Below, piece after piece: positions 1 to 6,130 of a DNA stretch of 6,130 nt; the first letter of the stretch is position 1, and each line of letters opens with the position of its first letter. This DNA is from an uncultured Bacteroidales bacterium. GTDB taxonomy: Bacteria > Bacteroidota > Bacteroidia > Bacteroidales > UBA932. Below the pieces are notes generated by a model. The model did not search any database, was not told the DNA's origin, and was given only the letters and a program-made list of their open reading frames with translations. The stretch is taken from NCBI GenBank assembly GCA_934667175.1, contig CAKULN010000090.1, forward strand, positions 1 to 6,130, in the 5' to 3' direction. The position numbers and the translations under genes are program-made.

Positions 1-555
1 TAAATTATCATTTATCCGCTTATTAAGCTGAATCTTATCATCCAAAGAAGCCAATAAACGCCCGATGGCTATTTGCTCTTCAAGTTCAGGAACCCATACA
101 GTGCAGGCTTTTATCTTATCTGGTGACGTATGACGGATTTTCGTCTGTTGAGCGGCTGCACTCAACTGATTACGAACAAGTCGGGACGAAATCAGATAAT
201 AGCAAAATGTCGGGTCAATTTTGCCGGCTTTGCACTTAACAAGGGCAACATCCTGACTTTGGATGTATTTACCGCTTTCCGGAATGCGGGCTGTAGTCCC
301 CAGAAGTCCTATTGCTTGTTCAGTCAGTGGAGTGATAATGTCATCCTTTTCAAGAAGAAACTCCTCTCTGAACTCTCCTGTATAAAACAGATTGTCCTTT
401 GAGGTATTCTCCTTGAAGCAGTTATTACGGTAATCAAAATTTCCGCAGGTCAAGCGAATATATTCACCCTTTGTTGAGTAATATTCCCCGCTTAAACTCG
501 CTCCACGAGTCACCTCTATTAACTCTCCTAATCTGAATTTCTTTAATAAACTCAT
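1..555 (-). CDS. hsdS: Type I R-M specificity subunit HsdS, N-terminal part (C-terminus beyond window)
   Basis: HsdS recognises the bipartite DNA target and positions HsdM and HsdR on it. Reading minus from ATG at 555-553, the frame stays open for 185 codons to the window edge, so the C-terminal part is not visible. Residues 1-165 form one target-recognition domain: an opening like FRLGELIEVTRG (8-18), a central stretch LLGTTARIPESGKYIQSQDV (84-103), and the typical end IRHTSPDKI (140-148) followed by VPELEEQIAIGRLLASLDDK (155-174). The last part, with LDDKIQLNKRINDNL (171-185), is the start of the central conserved helix that separates the two recognition domains or contacts HsdM. The start lies 1 base after the stop of the upstream small gene; a weak AAGGA (571-567) lies 11 bases before the ATG. 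GC is about 40% in the part counted (361-540), lower than hsdM. Whether a second recognition domain follows (full-length, about 400 residues) cannot be seen. The family call is firm. Confidence 0.93.
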   Translation of the reverse strand, partial: MSLLKKFRLGELIEVTRGASLSGEYYSTKGEYIRLTCGNFDYRNNCFKENTSKDNLFYTGEFREEFLLEKDDIITPLTEQAIGLLGTTARIPESGKYIQSQDVALVKCKAGKIDPTFCYYLISSRLVRNQLSAAAQQTKIRHTSPDKIKACTVWVPELEEQIAIGRLLASLDDKIQLNKRINDNL

Positions 556-556
556 A

Positions 557-826
557 TCAATACAGTTCCTTGACCTTAGACTCAATATGTTTTGGAGACC
601 AGGCTATGGATTTCGTAGCCGGATTGAATTTCAAATGAATAGAATCTGTATCAGGAAGATCCTTCGCGTCAACTTCAAAATATCTCGTAGTTGTACCATC
701 TGAAAACGACACAACTAATCGAGAGAAACTATTCTTATCCCCATATTTCACTCGACGGTTAGTATTTCCGCTGTCCTCGTGATAACTCAAATTAACTGTT
801 TTAACATTCTCCATTGAACTATTCAT
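557..826 (-). CDS. Unrecognised 89-residue protein between hsdM and hsdS
   Basis: I do not recognise this protein. It is soluble-looking: there is no signal peptide or membrane segment. Predicted character is mostly beta: strand-like stretches SRLVVSFSDG (35-44) and TRYFEVDA (47-54), then SIHLKFNP (62-69) and KSIAWSP (72-78), ending in a short charged helix (IESKVKELY, 81-89). Charge is balanced by count (12 acidic, 13 Lys/Arg). The ATG at 826-824 lies inside the end of hsdM (8-base overlap, ATGAATAG), which suggests translational coupling; a second ATG at codon 5 (814-812) would avoid the overlap and could be the true start. Its stop is 1 base before the hsdS ATG. GC over 601-840 is about 36%, against about 49% in the adjoining 240 bases of hsdM. 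Coding status is supported by the tight packing between two real genes on the same strand: without it hsdM and hsdS would be separated by an unusual 263-base gap. Function unknown; an accessory or regulatory partner of the R-M complex is only a positional inference. Confidence 0.72.
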   Translation of the reverse strand: MNSSMENVKTVNLSYHEDSGNTNRRVKYGDKNSFSRLVVSFSDGTTTRYFEVDAKDLPDTDSIHLKFNPATKSIAWSPKHIESKVKELY

Positions 827-2453
827 TGAATTTAAGACTATCCAGCTGCTTCATTATCTCCGCTTCCAGCCGGTGGCTCTCCTCGAACTGTTCCGCAAGC
901 TCAGCCTTGTAACCGGCCATTCTCTTATTGAACTCCTCCTCTGTGATGTCCACATAATCAATCTTAATATCGAAGTACTGCCCGGCGGAGAAACTATAGC
1001 CTTTTTCCGCGATCTCTTCAAAAGACGGTGTAACAGAGAAATCATCCAAAGCCTCCTTGCTACGGAATGTGTCCACAATCTGCCTGATTTCTTCAGGGCG
1101 AAGTTTTGTCTTCTGGTTGCCGTTGTCCTTGATGGTCTCGCCCAACTTGCTTGCATCGATCAAAACAGGCTTCTCAATACCGGACTTGTCGATAAAAACG
1201 ACACTGACATTCGTTCCCGTGTTTGCGAAAATGTTGCTCGGCATACTTACTACTCCTCCGAGGAAATGATTATCGATGAGATGCTTCCTGATTTTGAACG
1301 CAATTCCGCTCTTGGCCGTAATGAACCCTGTCGGAACTACAATGGCCGCTTTACCACCGTCTTTAAGGCTATAAAGAAGGTGCTGGAAGAAGCACAAGTA
1401 AATCTCCATTCCGGACTTGTCCTTGTTCGGGATGTTCGGGACACCGGCGAAAAAACGTCCTTTATATGGGTCATTGACCAGATCGCTATGATAATCAGAG
1501 AAGTTCAGCTTGAACGGAGGGTTGCTGACTATGTAGTCGAATTTCCTCAATGAGCCGTCCTCATTCTTGTGGAACGGGTGTTTCAGAGTATTTCCTTGAA
1601 TCACGTGAGTCAGAGAATGACTCATACTGTTAAGGATAAGATTCAGCATCATCATAGTCGAAGATTTGTCACTGATATCCTGAGTATAGACCGAGCAGTT
1701 CTGTTCCCCTATTTCGTGAGCCAGAGCAATCACGAGCGTACCGGTACCGGCAGAAGGGTCGTAGCAGGTCACATTGGAGACATTGTCCGCAGGGTTCACA
1801 AGCAGCTGCGCCATAATGGATGCGATAGCGTGAGGTGTGTAATACTCCGCATAGTTTCCGCCTCCGTTGGCATTGTAGTCCTTGATGAGATATTCGAAGA
1901 TGGTCGAGAAGAAATCGTACCCTGCCTCGAATGCATCTTCAAACGAGAAACTTGCCACATCGCCAATAAGCGACCGGCAGAAGGCGTTTTTCTTCGCCGC
2001 CCCGCCCGAGACCACATCTGAAATCGGCTTCATAATGGACACTTTCGTCTCATCATCATTCAGAATATAGAATATGTCCTCATTTTCATTGGCAATACTC
2101 TCAAGCGTGGAATCGAAAAGATCTGCAAACATATCCTCGTTTTGACGCTTCGCCAGAAAAGGTATCAGATGCTCCTTCTTCAAAATGATGGTGTCCAGCA
2201 TCAAGTCGCACATTTCCTCATAATCGTCCTCCGAAAGCGCATCAAGTGCAGCGAAGAAGTCCTCCGCTTGAACAAGTTCAGGTTTCACTTTCTTCGCCTC
2301 GTAAATAAACTTATCATTCAGGAACTTGTACAAGAAAGTCTCGATGATGACAGTATATTCATTGCCGCCTCCGGCCAGACCGTTGTCCACGGTCGTCTTT
2401 TTCAGCCTGTCAATCAGTTCATAAGTCTGTTGCTTGATTGTCTCTATATCCAT
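819..2453 (-). CDS. hsdM: Type I R-M DNA methyltransferase subunit HsdM (N6-adenine)
   Basis: HsdM transfers a methyl group from S-adenosylmethionine to N6 of adenine in the target chosen by HsdS, and is a structural part of the restriction complex. The 544-residue protein has the usual layout: helical N-terminal domain (about 1-165, the HsdM_N region), then the gamma-class amino-methyltransferase domain with GNYAEYYTPHAIA (199-211) as the motif X region, AdoMet-binding motif I DPSAGTGTL (232-240), and catalytic motif IV NPPF (311-314, in DYIVSNPPF). Residues 363-377 (LKDGGKAAIVVPTGF) and 411-423 (NTGTNVSVVFIDK) are further conserved family segments. The C-terminus (about 500-544) is a charged helix rich in Glu/Lys, as expected for contact with HsdS. 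The start at 2453 is 2 bases after the hsdR stop, with AAGG shortly upstream as a weak ribosome site. The end overlaps the next small gene by 8 bases. No frameshift or missing motif is seen; it should be active. Confidence 0.97.
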   Translation of the reverse strand: MDIETIKQQTYELIDRLKKTTVDNGLAGGGNEYTVIIETFLYKFLNDKFIYEAKKVKPELVQAEDFFAALDALSEDDYEEMCDLMLDTIILKKEHLIPFLAKRQNEDMFADLFDSTLESIANENEDIFYILNDDETKVSIMKPISDVVSGGAAKKNAFCRSLIGDVASFSFEDAFEAGYDFFSTIFEYLIKDYNANGGGNYAEYYTPHAIASIMAQLLVNPADNVSNVTCYDPSAGTGTLVIALAHEIGEQNCSVYTQDISDKSSTMMMLNLILNSMSHSLTHVIQGNTLKHPFHKNEDGSLRKFDYIVSNPPFKLNFSDYHSDLVNDPYKGRFFAGVPNIPNKDKSGMEIYLCFFQHLLYSLKDGGKAAIVVPTGFITAKSGIAFKIRKHLIDNHFLGGVVSMPSNIFANTGTNVSVVFIDKSGIEKPVLIDASKLGETIKDNGNQKTKLRPEEIRQIVDTFRSKEALDDFSVTPSFEEIAEKGYSFSAGQYFDIKIDYVDITEEEFNKRMAGYKAELAEQFEESHRLEAEIMKQLDSLKFNE

Positions 2454-2455
2454 AG

Positions 2456-5400
2456 CTACCTTGTTATCTGATACTCCCTGTTAATTATATCACTGATATA
2501 CTGACGCACCGGCCTGTCTGTATCAATGTTTTCCTCATTGAAATGTCTGGTGACGTATGTGAGGATATTTCTCTTGAAATATGCCGGAACCTCCAGAATC
2601 GCCTGATTATGGAAATATACATCATCCACATCTTGCTTTATGGCAAGCAGTATTACCGTCATCTTCTGTTTATCTTCCGTCCAGGCATACTGACGAGGTC
2701 GTGTGTTATGTTCTATCTCCTCCCTATCCTTTTCACGCAAACGCTTTTCCACTTTGACAAACTTCGTGTCCCCATTATACTTTATTGCATCAAGGGCATC
2801 ACGCTCATTGATTCTCTTGATTCTGCGAAGTATGTCATTGACATTCTCGACCCTCTTGTGCATATTAAACTCGTCCTGCTGCTCCATATCCTTTTTCTGG
2901 AACAGTCTCATAAATTCCTCAAGTATCGAGCGGTATTCTGGATCGTCCGTATCAACGCAAGCTCCTATCTGCTGTCTTGCGTGAGCTACCGCCTGCCTGT
3001 ATTGTTCCTGAATCTCAAGTTCACCCTCACCGCGCTTCACAAATGAGAACTCTATATTTTCAAGTGCAGTGTTAAGCAGCTGCCGCACATTGGAAGCCTC
3101 ATCAGAATTATCTATGAATCCGAGCAAATCCAGCCTGTTCTTTGCAGCCTTGATGAGATTATGTATATTCTCCACCTCGACAATACGCTCATTTTCTGAA
3201 CCTTGAGAGATGAGCATATTCTGAAGACTCCTCATATCCTCCAGCGCACCAACAATCTTTCTTACACTCTCCCTGTCATCCACCATATTCAGCTGTCTTG
3301 AGAATAGTTCCGGATTATCCAGTTCGTACCCAGACAGAGCTTTCTTGGCATCTTCAAACCGATCCTTTGCCTCCTCAATGGTCACAAGCAATTTGTCTGT
3401 ATCCTTGAAATTATCCTTTCCCACCTCGTGTTCCAGTTCCGACTGATACTCCTTGTTAGTCTTGCTGTATTCCTCCTCGATATTGGCGAAATCCACGACA
3501 TAGCCATATTTCATATCCTTATATGGACGATTGACACGTGTAAGGGTCTGGAGCAGGTTATGTTCCTTGACTATACGATGAAGATACAGTTTCTTGAGCC
3601 TCGGAGAATCAAATCCGGTCTGGAGCATCTGGAATACTATCAGCAAATCGATTTTCCCATCTTTGAACAACTCAATCCACTTTGCCCTCGTCTCCTTGTC
3701 GAAGCTGTCGTATGTGATTAGAGCGGCACGATAACGGCCTTTCCGGCAAGGCGGCCGTTTGACTTCCATTTCATTTGCAGATATGCTTCTGTAAACGATA
3801 GAACCATCTTCATCAGTATAATTATCAAGCTCGCTCTCGTCGGCATATTTTTCAAGAAAAAGCCGGTACATCATCTGCGCCTGTTCCTTGCTGTTGCATA
3901 CGACCATTCCGCCCAATGTCCCGTCTCCATTCTTCACCCGGAAATCTCTCAAATCCTCAATGACATAATCGAGCAACGGCTGCACATAGACGTGGTGAGA
4001 ATAAATGTCAGTCTCTTTCAGACTATGCGCCTTTATTCTGATGCTGTTCAGTGCCTCCTGCAGTCTAATCTTATAGTTGGAGCCGATGTCCTCACGTATG
4101 AGACGGCGCGTATAACCATCCGCAATAGACGCATTGTAGAAATATGTATGGATATATTCCCCGAATATGTCCTTTGTATTATATTCCCTGCTGATAATCG
4201 GCGTCCCGGTAAGAGCGATCTTCACCGCATTCACATCACTCTGAATCAGATTCTTCAGGAAACACCCGTCGGGGCTATAATTTCGGTGCGCTTCGTCGAT
4301 GAAATATATTCTCTGAACCGGAACATTATAGGCATTTTTTGCCAAGGCCTTGGAGTCATTGGAAAACTTCTGGATATTCACGACCGTTATTTCCGGCTTG
4401 CCTTCCCGGTTCTGCGTTGTGAGACCGCTGCCGATAATCTTTGCAAAATCATCCTTTGTCTGAACAGAATTGACCTTCAGTCCTCTGTATGTAAACTCTC
4501 GTTGTGCCTGAATCATAAGGTCAAGTCTGTCAACAATGAAAAAGAACTGAGGAACGACACCTTGCTTCGAATAATAGTCCGTAAGATACTTCACATTGTA
4601 AAAAGACAATGCCGTCTTGCCGCTACCCTGCGTATGCCATATTATCCCTTTTCTCTTGCCGGAGTCAAGGAATCTCTCGATGGCCTTGGTTGCAAATATC
4701 TGAGGATACCGCATAATGTGTTTCTGGAGTCCGTTGTTATAGTCCACGTAGGCAATGCCATATTTCAAAAGAAACCAGAACCGCTCGAACGAAAATAAGC
4801 TGTCGCAGATTCTCTTGGTCGGTGTGTTCGCCCTGCAATTCGTCTGATACTCGCTGCTGTTCTTATATTGCGGCACATTGTTGTCCCTTAAAAGAATCTC
4901 CTCGTCATTTTCAGAGACCGGCACGACATTTCTTGCCACAGGGAAACTGTCCTGCCCATCTTCCCGGAAGCAATTGTATTTAGTGTCCTTTTTCCCGATG
5001 GTAGCATAAAAGGCTCCGATTGTAGGCGTGACTTCATTGCTGTCATACTCCATATCATTGCTGAACACCATAATCTGCGTAATGTTCAGGTACCTTCTGA
5101 ACGCCGGATTCTGAAATCTTACTTTCATCCGTTCAGTCTCAGCCTGAATGCCCTTATGGTTGTTCTCTTTCTTGACTTCAATGAAAGCCAGTGGCAGTCC
5201 ATTGACAAACAACGTTATATCCGGTCTATAGTTGTCACCGTCCTTGTCCCCGCAAGTCATTTCTGTCGCAACCTGAAATGTGTTGTTATGGGTAAAGTTG
5301 AAGGCGGACGAGAGATCAACGATACGTTCTTTCGTGTTCAACAGTACTTCTTTGTAGAATTGCCGCCCCAAATCATCATTTGAAAGGACAGTTTGTATTC

Positions 5401-5626
5401 TGACCAACATCTTTTCAGCTCCGTCTTCTGCCGCATCAGGGTTCAGCTTTCTATACGCTTCCTTAAAATATGGCAGCAGAATGTTCGTGCGTGGATCATA
5501 ATCCGTCTTTGGAGCATTCACATATTTCGAATATAATCCTTTCTGAGAAATGTACTTATATCCCATTCCCATAAGATGCATAATCGTAGGGAACTTCACA
5601 CGACTATCCTCGCTGAATGATGCCAT
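2456..5626 (-). CDS. hsdR: Type I R-M restriction/translocase subunit HsdR
   Basis: HsdR is the ATP-driven motor and nuclease of the type I complex: it pulls in unmethylated DNA and cuts it away from the recognition site. The 1056-residue protein carries the expected domains in order. The N-terminal HSDR_N nuclease has a PD-(D/E)xK site: Asp136 in RPDITLF, then Glu150 and Lys152 in AFIEVKK. The superfamily 2 helicase motor has Walker A HTQGSGKT (331-338), Walker B DEAH (444-447), motif III TGTP (473-476), motif V around LQTGFDSP (668-675), and motif VI QTLTRVNR (693-700). The C-terminal part (about 720-1056) is long, helical and charged, as in family members that dock on HsdM. The ATG at 5626 is chosen because the protein begins there with a typical N-terminus and a promoter-like box lies about 35 bases upstream. 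It is first in the operon and ends 2 bases before hsdM. No disruption is seen; length is normal for the family (about 1000). Confidence 0.97.
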   Translation of the reverse strand: MASFSEDSRVKFPTIMHLMGMGYKYISQKGLYSKYVNAPKTDYDPRTNILLPYFKEAYRKLNPDAAEDGAEKMLVRIQTVLSNDDLGRQFYKEVLLNTKERIVDLSSAFNFTHNNTFQVATEMTCGDKDGDNYRPDITLFVNGLPLAFIEVKKENNHKGIQAETERMKVRFQNPAFRRYLNITQIMVFSNDMEYDSNEVTPTIGAFYATIGKKDTKYNCFREDGQDSFPVARNVVPVSENDEEILLRDNNVPQYKNSSEYQTNCRANTPTKRICDSLFSFERFWFLLKYGIAYVDYNNGLQKHIMRYPQIFATKAIERFLDSGKRKGIIWHTQGSGKTALSFYNVKYLTDYYSKQGVVPQFFFIVDRLDLMIQAQREFTYRGLKVNSVQTKDDFAKIIGSGLTTQNREGKPEITVVNIQKFSNDSKALAKNAYNVPVQRIYFIDEAHRNYSPDGCFLKNLIQSDVNAVKIALTGTPIISREYNTKDIFGEYIHTYFYNASIADGYTRRLIREDIGSNYKIRLQEALNSIRIKAHSLKETDIYSHHVYVQPLLDYVIEDLRDFRVKNGDGTLGGMVVCNSKEQAQMMYRLFLEKYADESELDNYTDEDGSIVYRSISANEMEVKRPPCRKGRYRAALITYDSFDKETRAKWIELFKDGKIDLLIVFQMLQTGFDSPRLKKLYLHRIVKEHNLLQTLTRVNRPYKDMKYGYVVDFANIEEEYSKTNKEYQSELEHEVGKDNFKDTDKLLVTIEEAKDRFEDAKKALSGYELDNPELFSRQLNMVDDRESVRKIVGALEDMRSLQNMLISQGSENERIVEVENIHNLIKAAKNRLDLLGFIDNSDEASNVRQLLNTALENIEFSFVKRGEGELEIQEQYRQAVAHARQQIGACVDTDDPEYRSILEEFMRLFQKKDMEQQDEFNMHKRVENVNDILRRIKRINERDALDAIKYNGDTKFVKVEKRLREKDREEIEHNTRPRQYAWTEDKQKMTVILLAIKQDVDDVYFHNQAILEVPAYFKRNILTYVTRHFNEENIDTDRPVRQYISDIINREYQITR

Positions 5627-5660
5627 ATAAAACTCTTTTTCTGAAATGTCCTTGCTTATG

Positions 5661-5668
5661 CAAAAGTA
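5661..5668 (-). promoter_or_regulatory. Probable Bacteroidota -7 promoter element for the hsdR operon
   Basis: On the minus strand this reads TACTTTTG, an exact match to the Bacteroidota -7 consensus TAnnTTTG. It lies 34 bases upstream of the hsdR ATG, which would leave a leader of roughly 25-30 bases. I find no good -33 TTTG at the usual 19-21 base spacing (the region there reads TTCAAGC), so the promoter may be weak or need an activator. No other promoter-like gap exists between hsdR, hsdM, the small ORF and hsdS, so this would drive the whole operon. Only the 8-base match and position support it. Confidence 0.55.
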
Positions 5669-5675
5669 ACAAAAA

Positions 5676-5737
5676 ATATTGATACCTGCTTGAATTTAGT
5701 AGCCTTACATAAATTAAGACTGCCAATGATATTGATA
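5676..5737. repeat. Pair of 9-base direct repeats (ATATTGATA) between the divergent promoters
   Basis: ATATTGATA occurs at 5676-5684 and again at 5729-5737, 53 bases apart start to start (about five helical turns), just upstream of the hsdR -7 box. Such spacing on one face of the helix could suit a looping or cooperative regulator, but in DNA that is about 70% A+T a 9-base repeat can arise by chance. Confidence 0.3.
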
Positions 5738-5801
5738 ACCACCAGATTTTATAACAAAACATCAGATAAGTCGCTGCTACTTTTTAGCACCATTTCAAAT
5801 A

Positions 5802-5821
5802 AATCCTCCACAATCCATCAC
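5802..5821. repeat. Imperfect 10-base tandem repeat upstream of the plus-strand promoter
   Basis: AATCCTCCAC (5802-5811) is followed directly by AATCCATCAC (5812-5821), matching at 8 of 10 positions. The one-turn period places both copies on the same DNA face, and they occupy the position where a -33 element of the plus-strand gene would be. They could be a binding site for a regulator that replaces the missing -33 contact, or a chance repeat. Confidence 0.3.
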
Positions 5822-5828
5822 AAATTAC

Positions 5829-5836
5829 TACCTTTG
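5829..5836 (+). promoter_or_regulatory. Probable Bacteroidota -7 promoter element for the divergent plus-strand gene
   Basis: TACCTTTG matches the Bacteroidota -7 consensus TAnnTTTG exactly and lies 25 bases before the ATG at 5862, implying a short leader of about 15-20 bases. No clear -33 TTTG is present at the usual spacing; that place is taken by a 10-base tandem repeat. Together with the minus-strand box at 5661-5668 it makes a divergent promoter pair about 160 bases apart. Confidence 0.55.
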
Positions 5837-5861
5837 TGAGTGTTAAGTCATAACGAATAAT

Positions 5862-6130
5862 ATGGAGCTGAGAGACCTTATAGGAGAAGCAACAGCCTAT
5901 GAACAAGAAAGAAAAGGTTCTGGCAGGACTTATGACGCTCTCCCGTCGCCATACAAGTTCACGGATATGGCCTTCACCCAGCTGCGTTCAGCTTGCTACA
6001 AGAGGCTTCACCGCTCATTCGACGCCAGCGAGTTCACATCTTGGGGCATCATTGACGAAAACGGAGCATTGACCAATGCCGGAGCGTTGCTCGCAGACGA
6101 CTCCCCTGTTCGCCAGTCCAGAATTTTCTG
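5862..6130 (+). CDS. Putative ATP-binding / AlbA_2 (Schlafen-like) family protein, 5' part, apparently lacking the AlbA_2 core
   Basis: The frame is open from ATG 5862 to the right edge (89 codons plus 2 bases); the C-terminus is not visible. Residues 1-13 (MELRDLIGEATAY) resemble the start of Bacteroidota AlbA_2-domain ATP-binding proteins (COG2865-like, putative DNA-binding regulators). Residues 21-89 resemble the segment that in those relatives follows the AlbA_2 domain: GRTYDALPSPYKF (21-33), FTSWGIIDENGALTNAGALL (58-77) and ADDSPVRQSRIF (78-89). This comparison is from memory. What I expect between them, roughly 130 residues including a Lys/Ser-rich WCKSVSAFAN-like and GGVLIFGI-like core, is absent; the two parts join at about residues 14-20, in frame. 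The remaining protein would be expected to continue into a GHKL-type ATP-binding domain and a winged helix. The leader before the ATG is A-rich without a Shine-Dalgarno, normal for the phylum. It is divergent from hsdR, and such genes are often found near type I R-M loci, so a regulatory or defence-linked role is possible but not shown. The start could be debated, but no better upstream start is seen. Confidence 0.65.
   Translation, partial: MELRDLIGEATAYEQERKGSGRTYDALPSPYKFTDMAFTQLRSACYKRLHRSFDASEFTSWGIIDENGALTNAGALLADDSPVRQSRIF

Noticed and set aside
130..402. 90-codon plus-strand frame inside the hsdS region
   Set aside because: The minus strand here encodes a convincing HsdS recognition domain running from 555 to the window edge, so the plus frame is a shadow.
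557..826. Small ORF as a DNA-mimic anti-restriction protein (Ocr/ArdA-like)
   Set aside because: DNA mimics are strongly acidic; this protein has 12 acidic and 13 basic residues, and it is embedded in the host R-M operon.
873..1553. 226-codon open frame on the plus strand, opposite hsdM
   Set aside because: It is fully antisense to well-conserved hsdM sequence including motif IV, and its translation resembles no family I know; it is a shadow frame.
3992..4798. 268-codon open frame on the plus strand, opposite hsdR
   Set aside because: It lies antisense to the helicase motor of hsdR (Walker A and DEAH region), and its length is explained by the codon constraints of the real gene.
2456..5626. 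Possible frameshift or decay in the restriction subunit
   Set aside because: The frame is continuous over 1056 codons with nuclease and helicase motifs all present in order.
5775..5789. Small hairpin TGCTA-CTTTT-TAGCA as a terminator
   Set aside because: The stem is only 5 base pairs, there is no T run following it on either strand, and it lies between two gene starts where no transcript needs to end.
5842..5854. GTTA-N5-TAAC palindrome near the plus-strand transcription start as an operator
   Set aside because: Only 4-base arms in AT-rich DNA; too short to support a call.
1..6130. CRISPR array, tRNA, rRNA, insertion sequence or integrase attachment site
   Set aside because: No spaced repeat array, no tRNA-like or rRNA sequence, no transposase motif and no terminal inverted repeats were seen on either strand.

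Overview
This window holds most of a type I restriction-modification (R-M) operon on the minus strand, plus the 5' end of a divergently transcribed gene on the plus strand. The organism is probably a member of the Bacteroidota (gut or oral Bacteroides/Prevotella-like). Both genes that border the intergenic gap are preceded by a match to the Bacteroidota sigma-70 -7 element TAnnTTTG, Shine-Dalgarno sequences are weak or absent, and the proteins look like Bacteroidota family members. This is inference from the sequence; no 16S rRNA or other taxonomic marker is present.

Layout from left to right: 1-555 (minus) is the N-terminal 185 codons of HsdS, the DNA-specificity subunit, running off the left edge. 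557-826 (minus) is an 89-residue protein I do not recognise, sitting between hsdM and hsdS. 819-2453 (minus) is HsdM, the N6-adenine methyltransferase. 2456-5626 (minus) is HsdR, the restriction/translocation subunit. 5627-5861 is an AT-rich divergent intergenic region with a probable promoter for each side. 5862-6130 (plus) is the start of a putative ATP-binding / AlbA_2 (Schlafen-like) family protein, cut by the right edge.

Transcription order is hsdR - hsdM - small ORF - hsdS. The junctions are a 2-base gap, an 8-base overlap and a 1-base gap, so the four reading frames look like one tightly coupled operon driven from upstream of hsdR. HsdS would choose the target, HsdM with HsdS would methylate host sites, and HsdR with HsdM and HsdS would translocate and cut unmethylated DNA. 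All three core subunits look intact where visible, with their catalytic motifs present.

The least ordinary items are the unrecognised small gene locked into the operon between hsdM and hsdS, and the divergent gene, whose beginning appears to lack the core of the AlbA_2 domain that relatives usually carry, as if by an in-frame internal deletion. The R-M core itself is a known type of system; nothing seen here amounts to a clearly new defence system.
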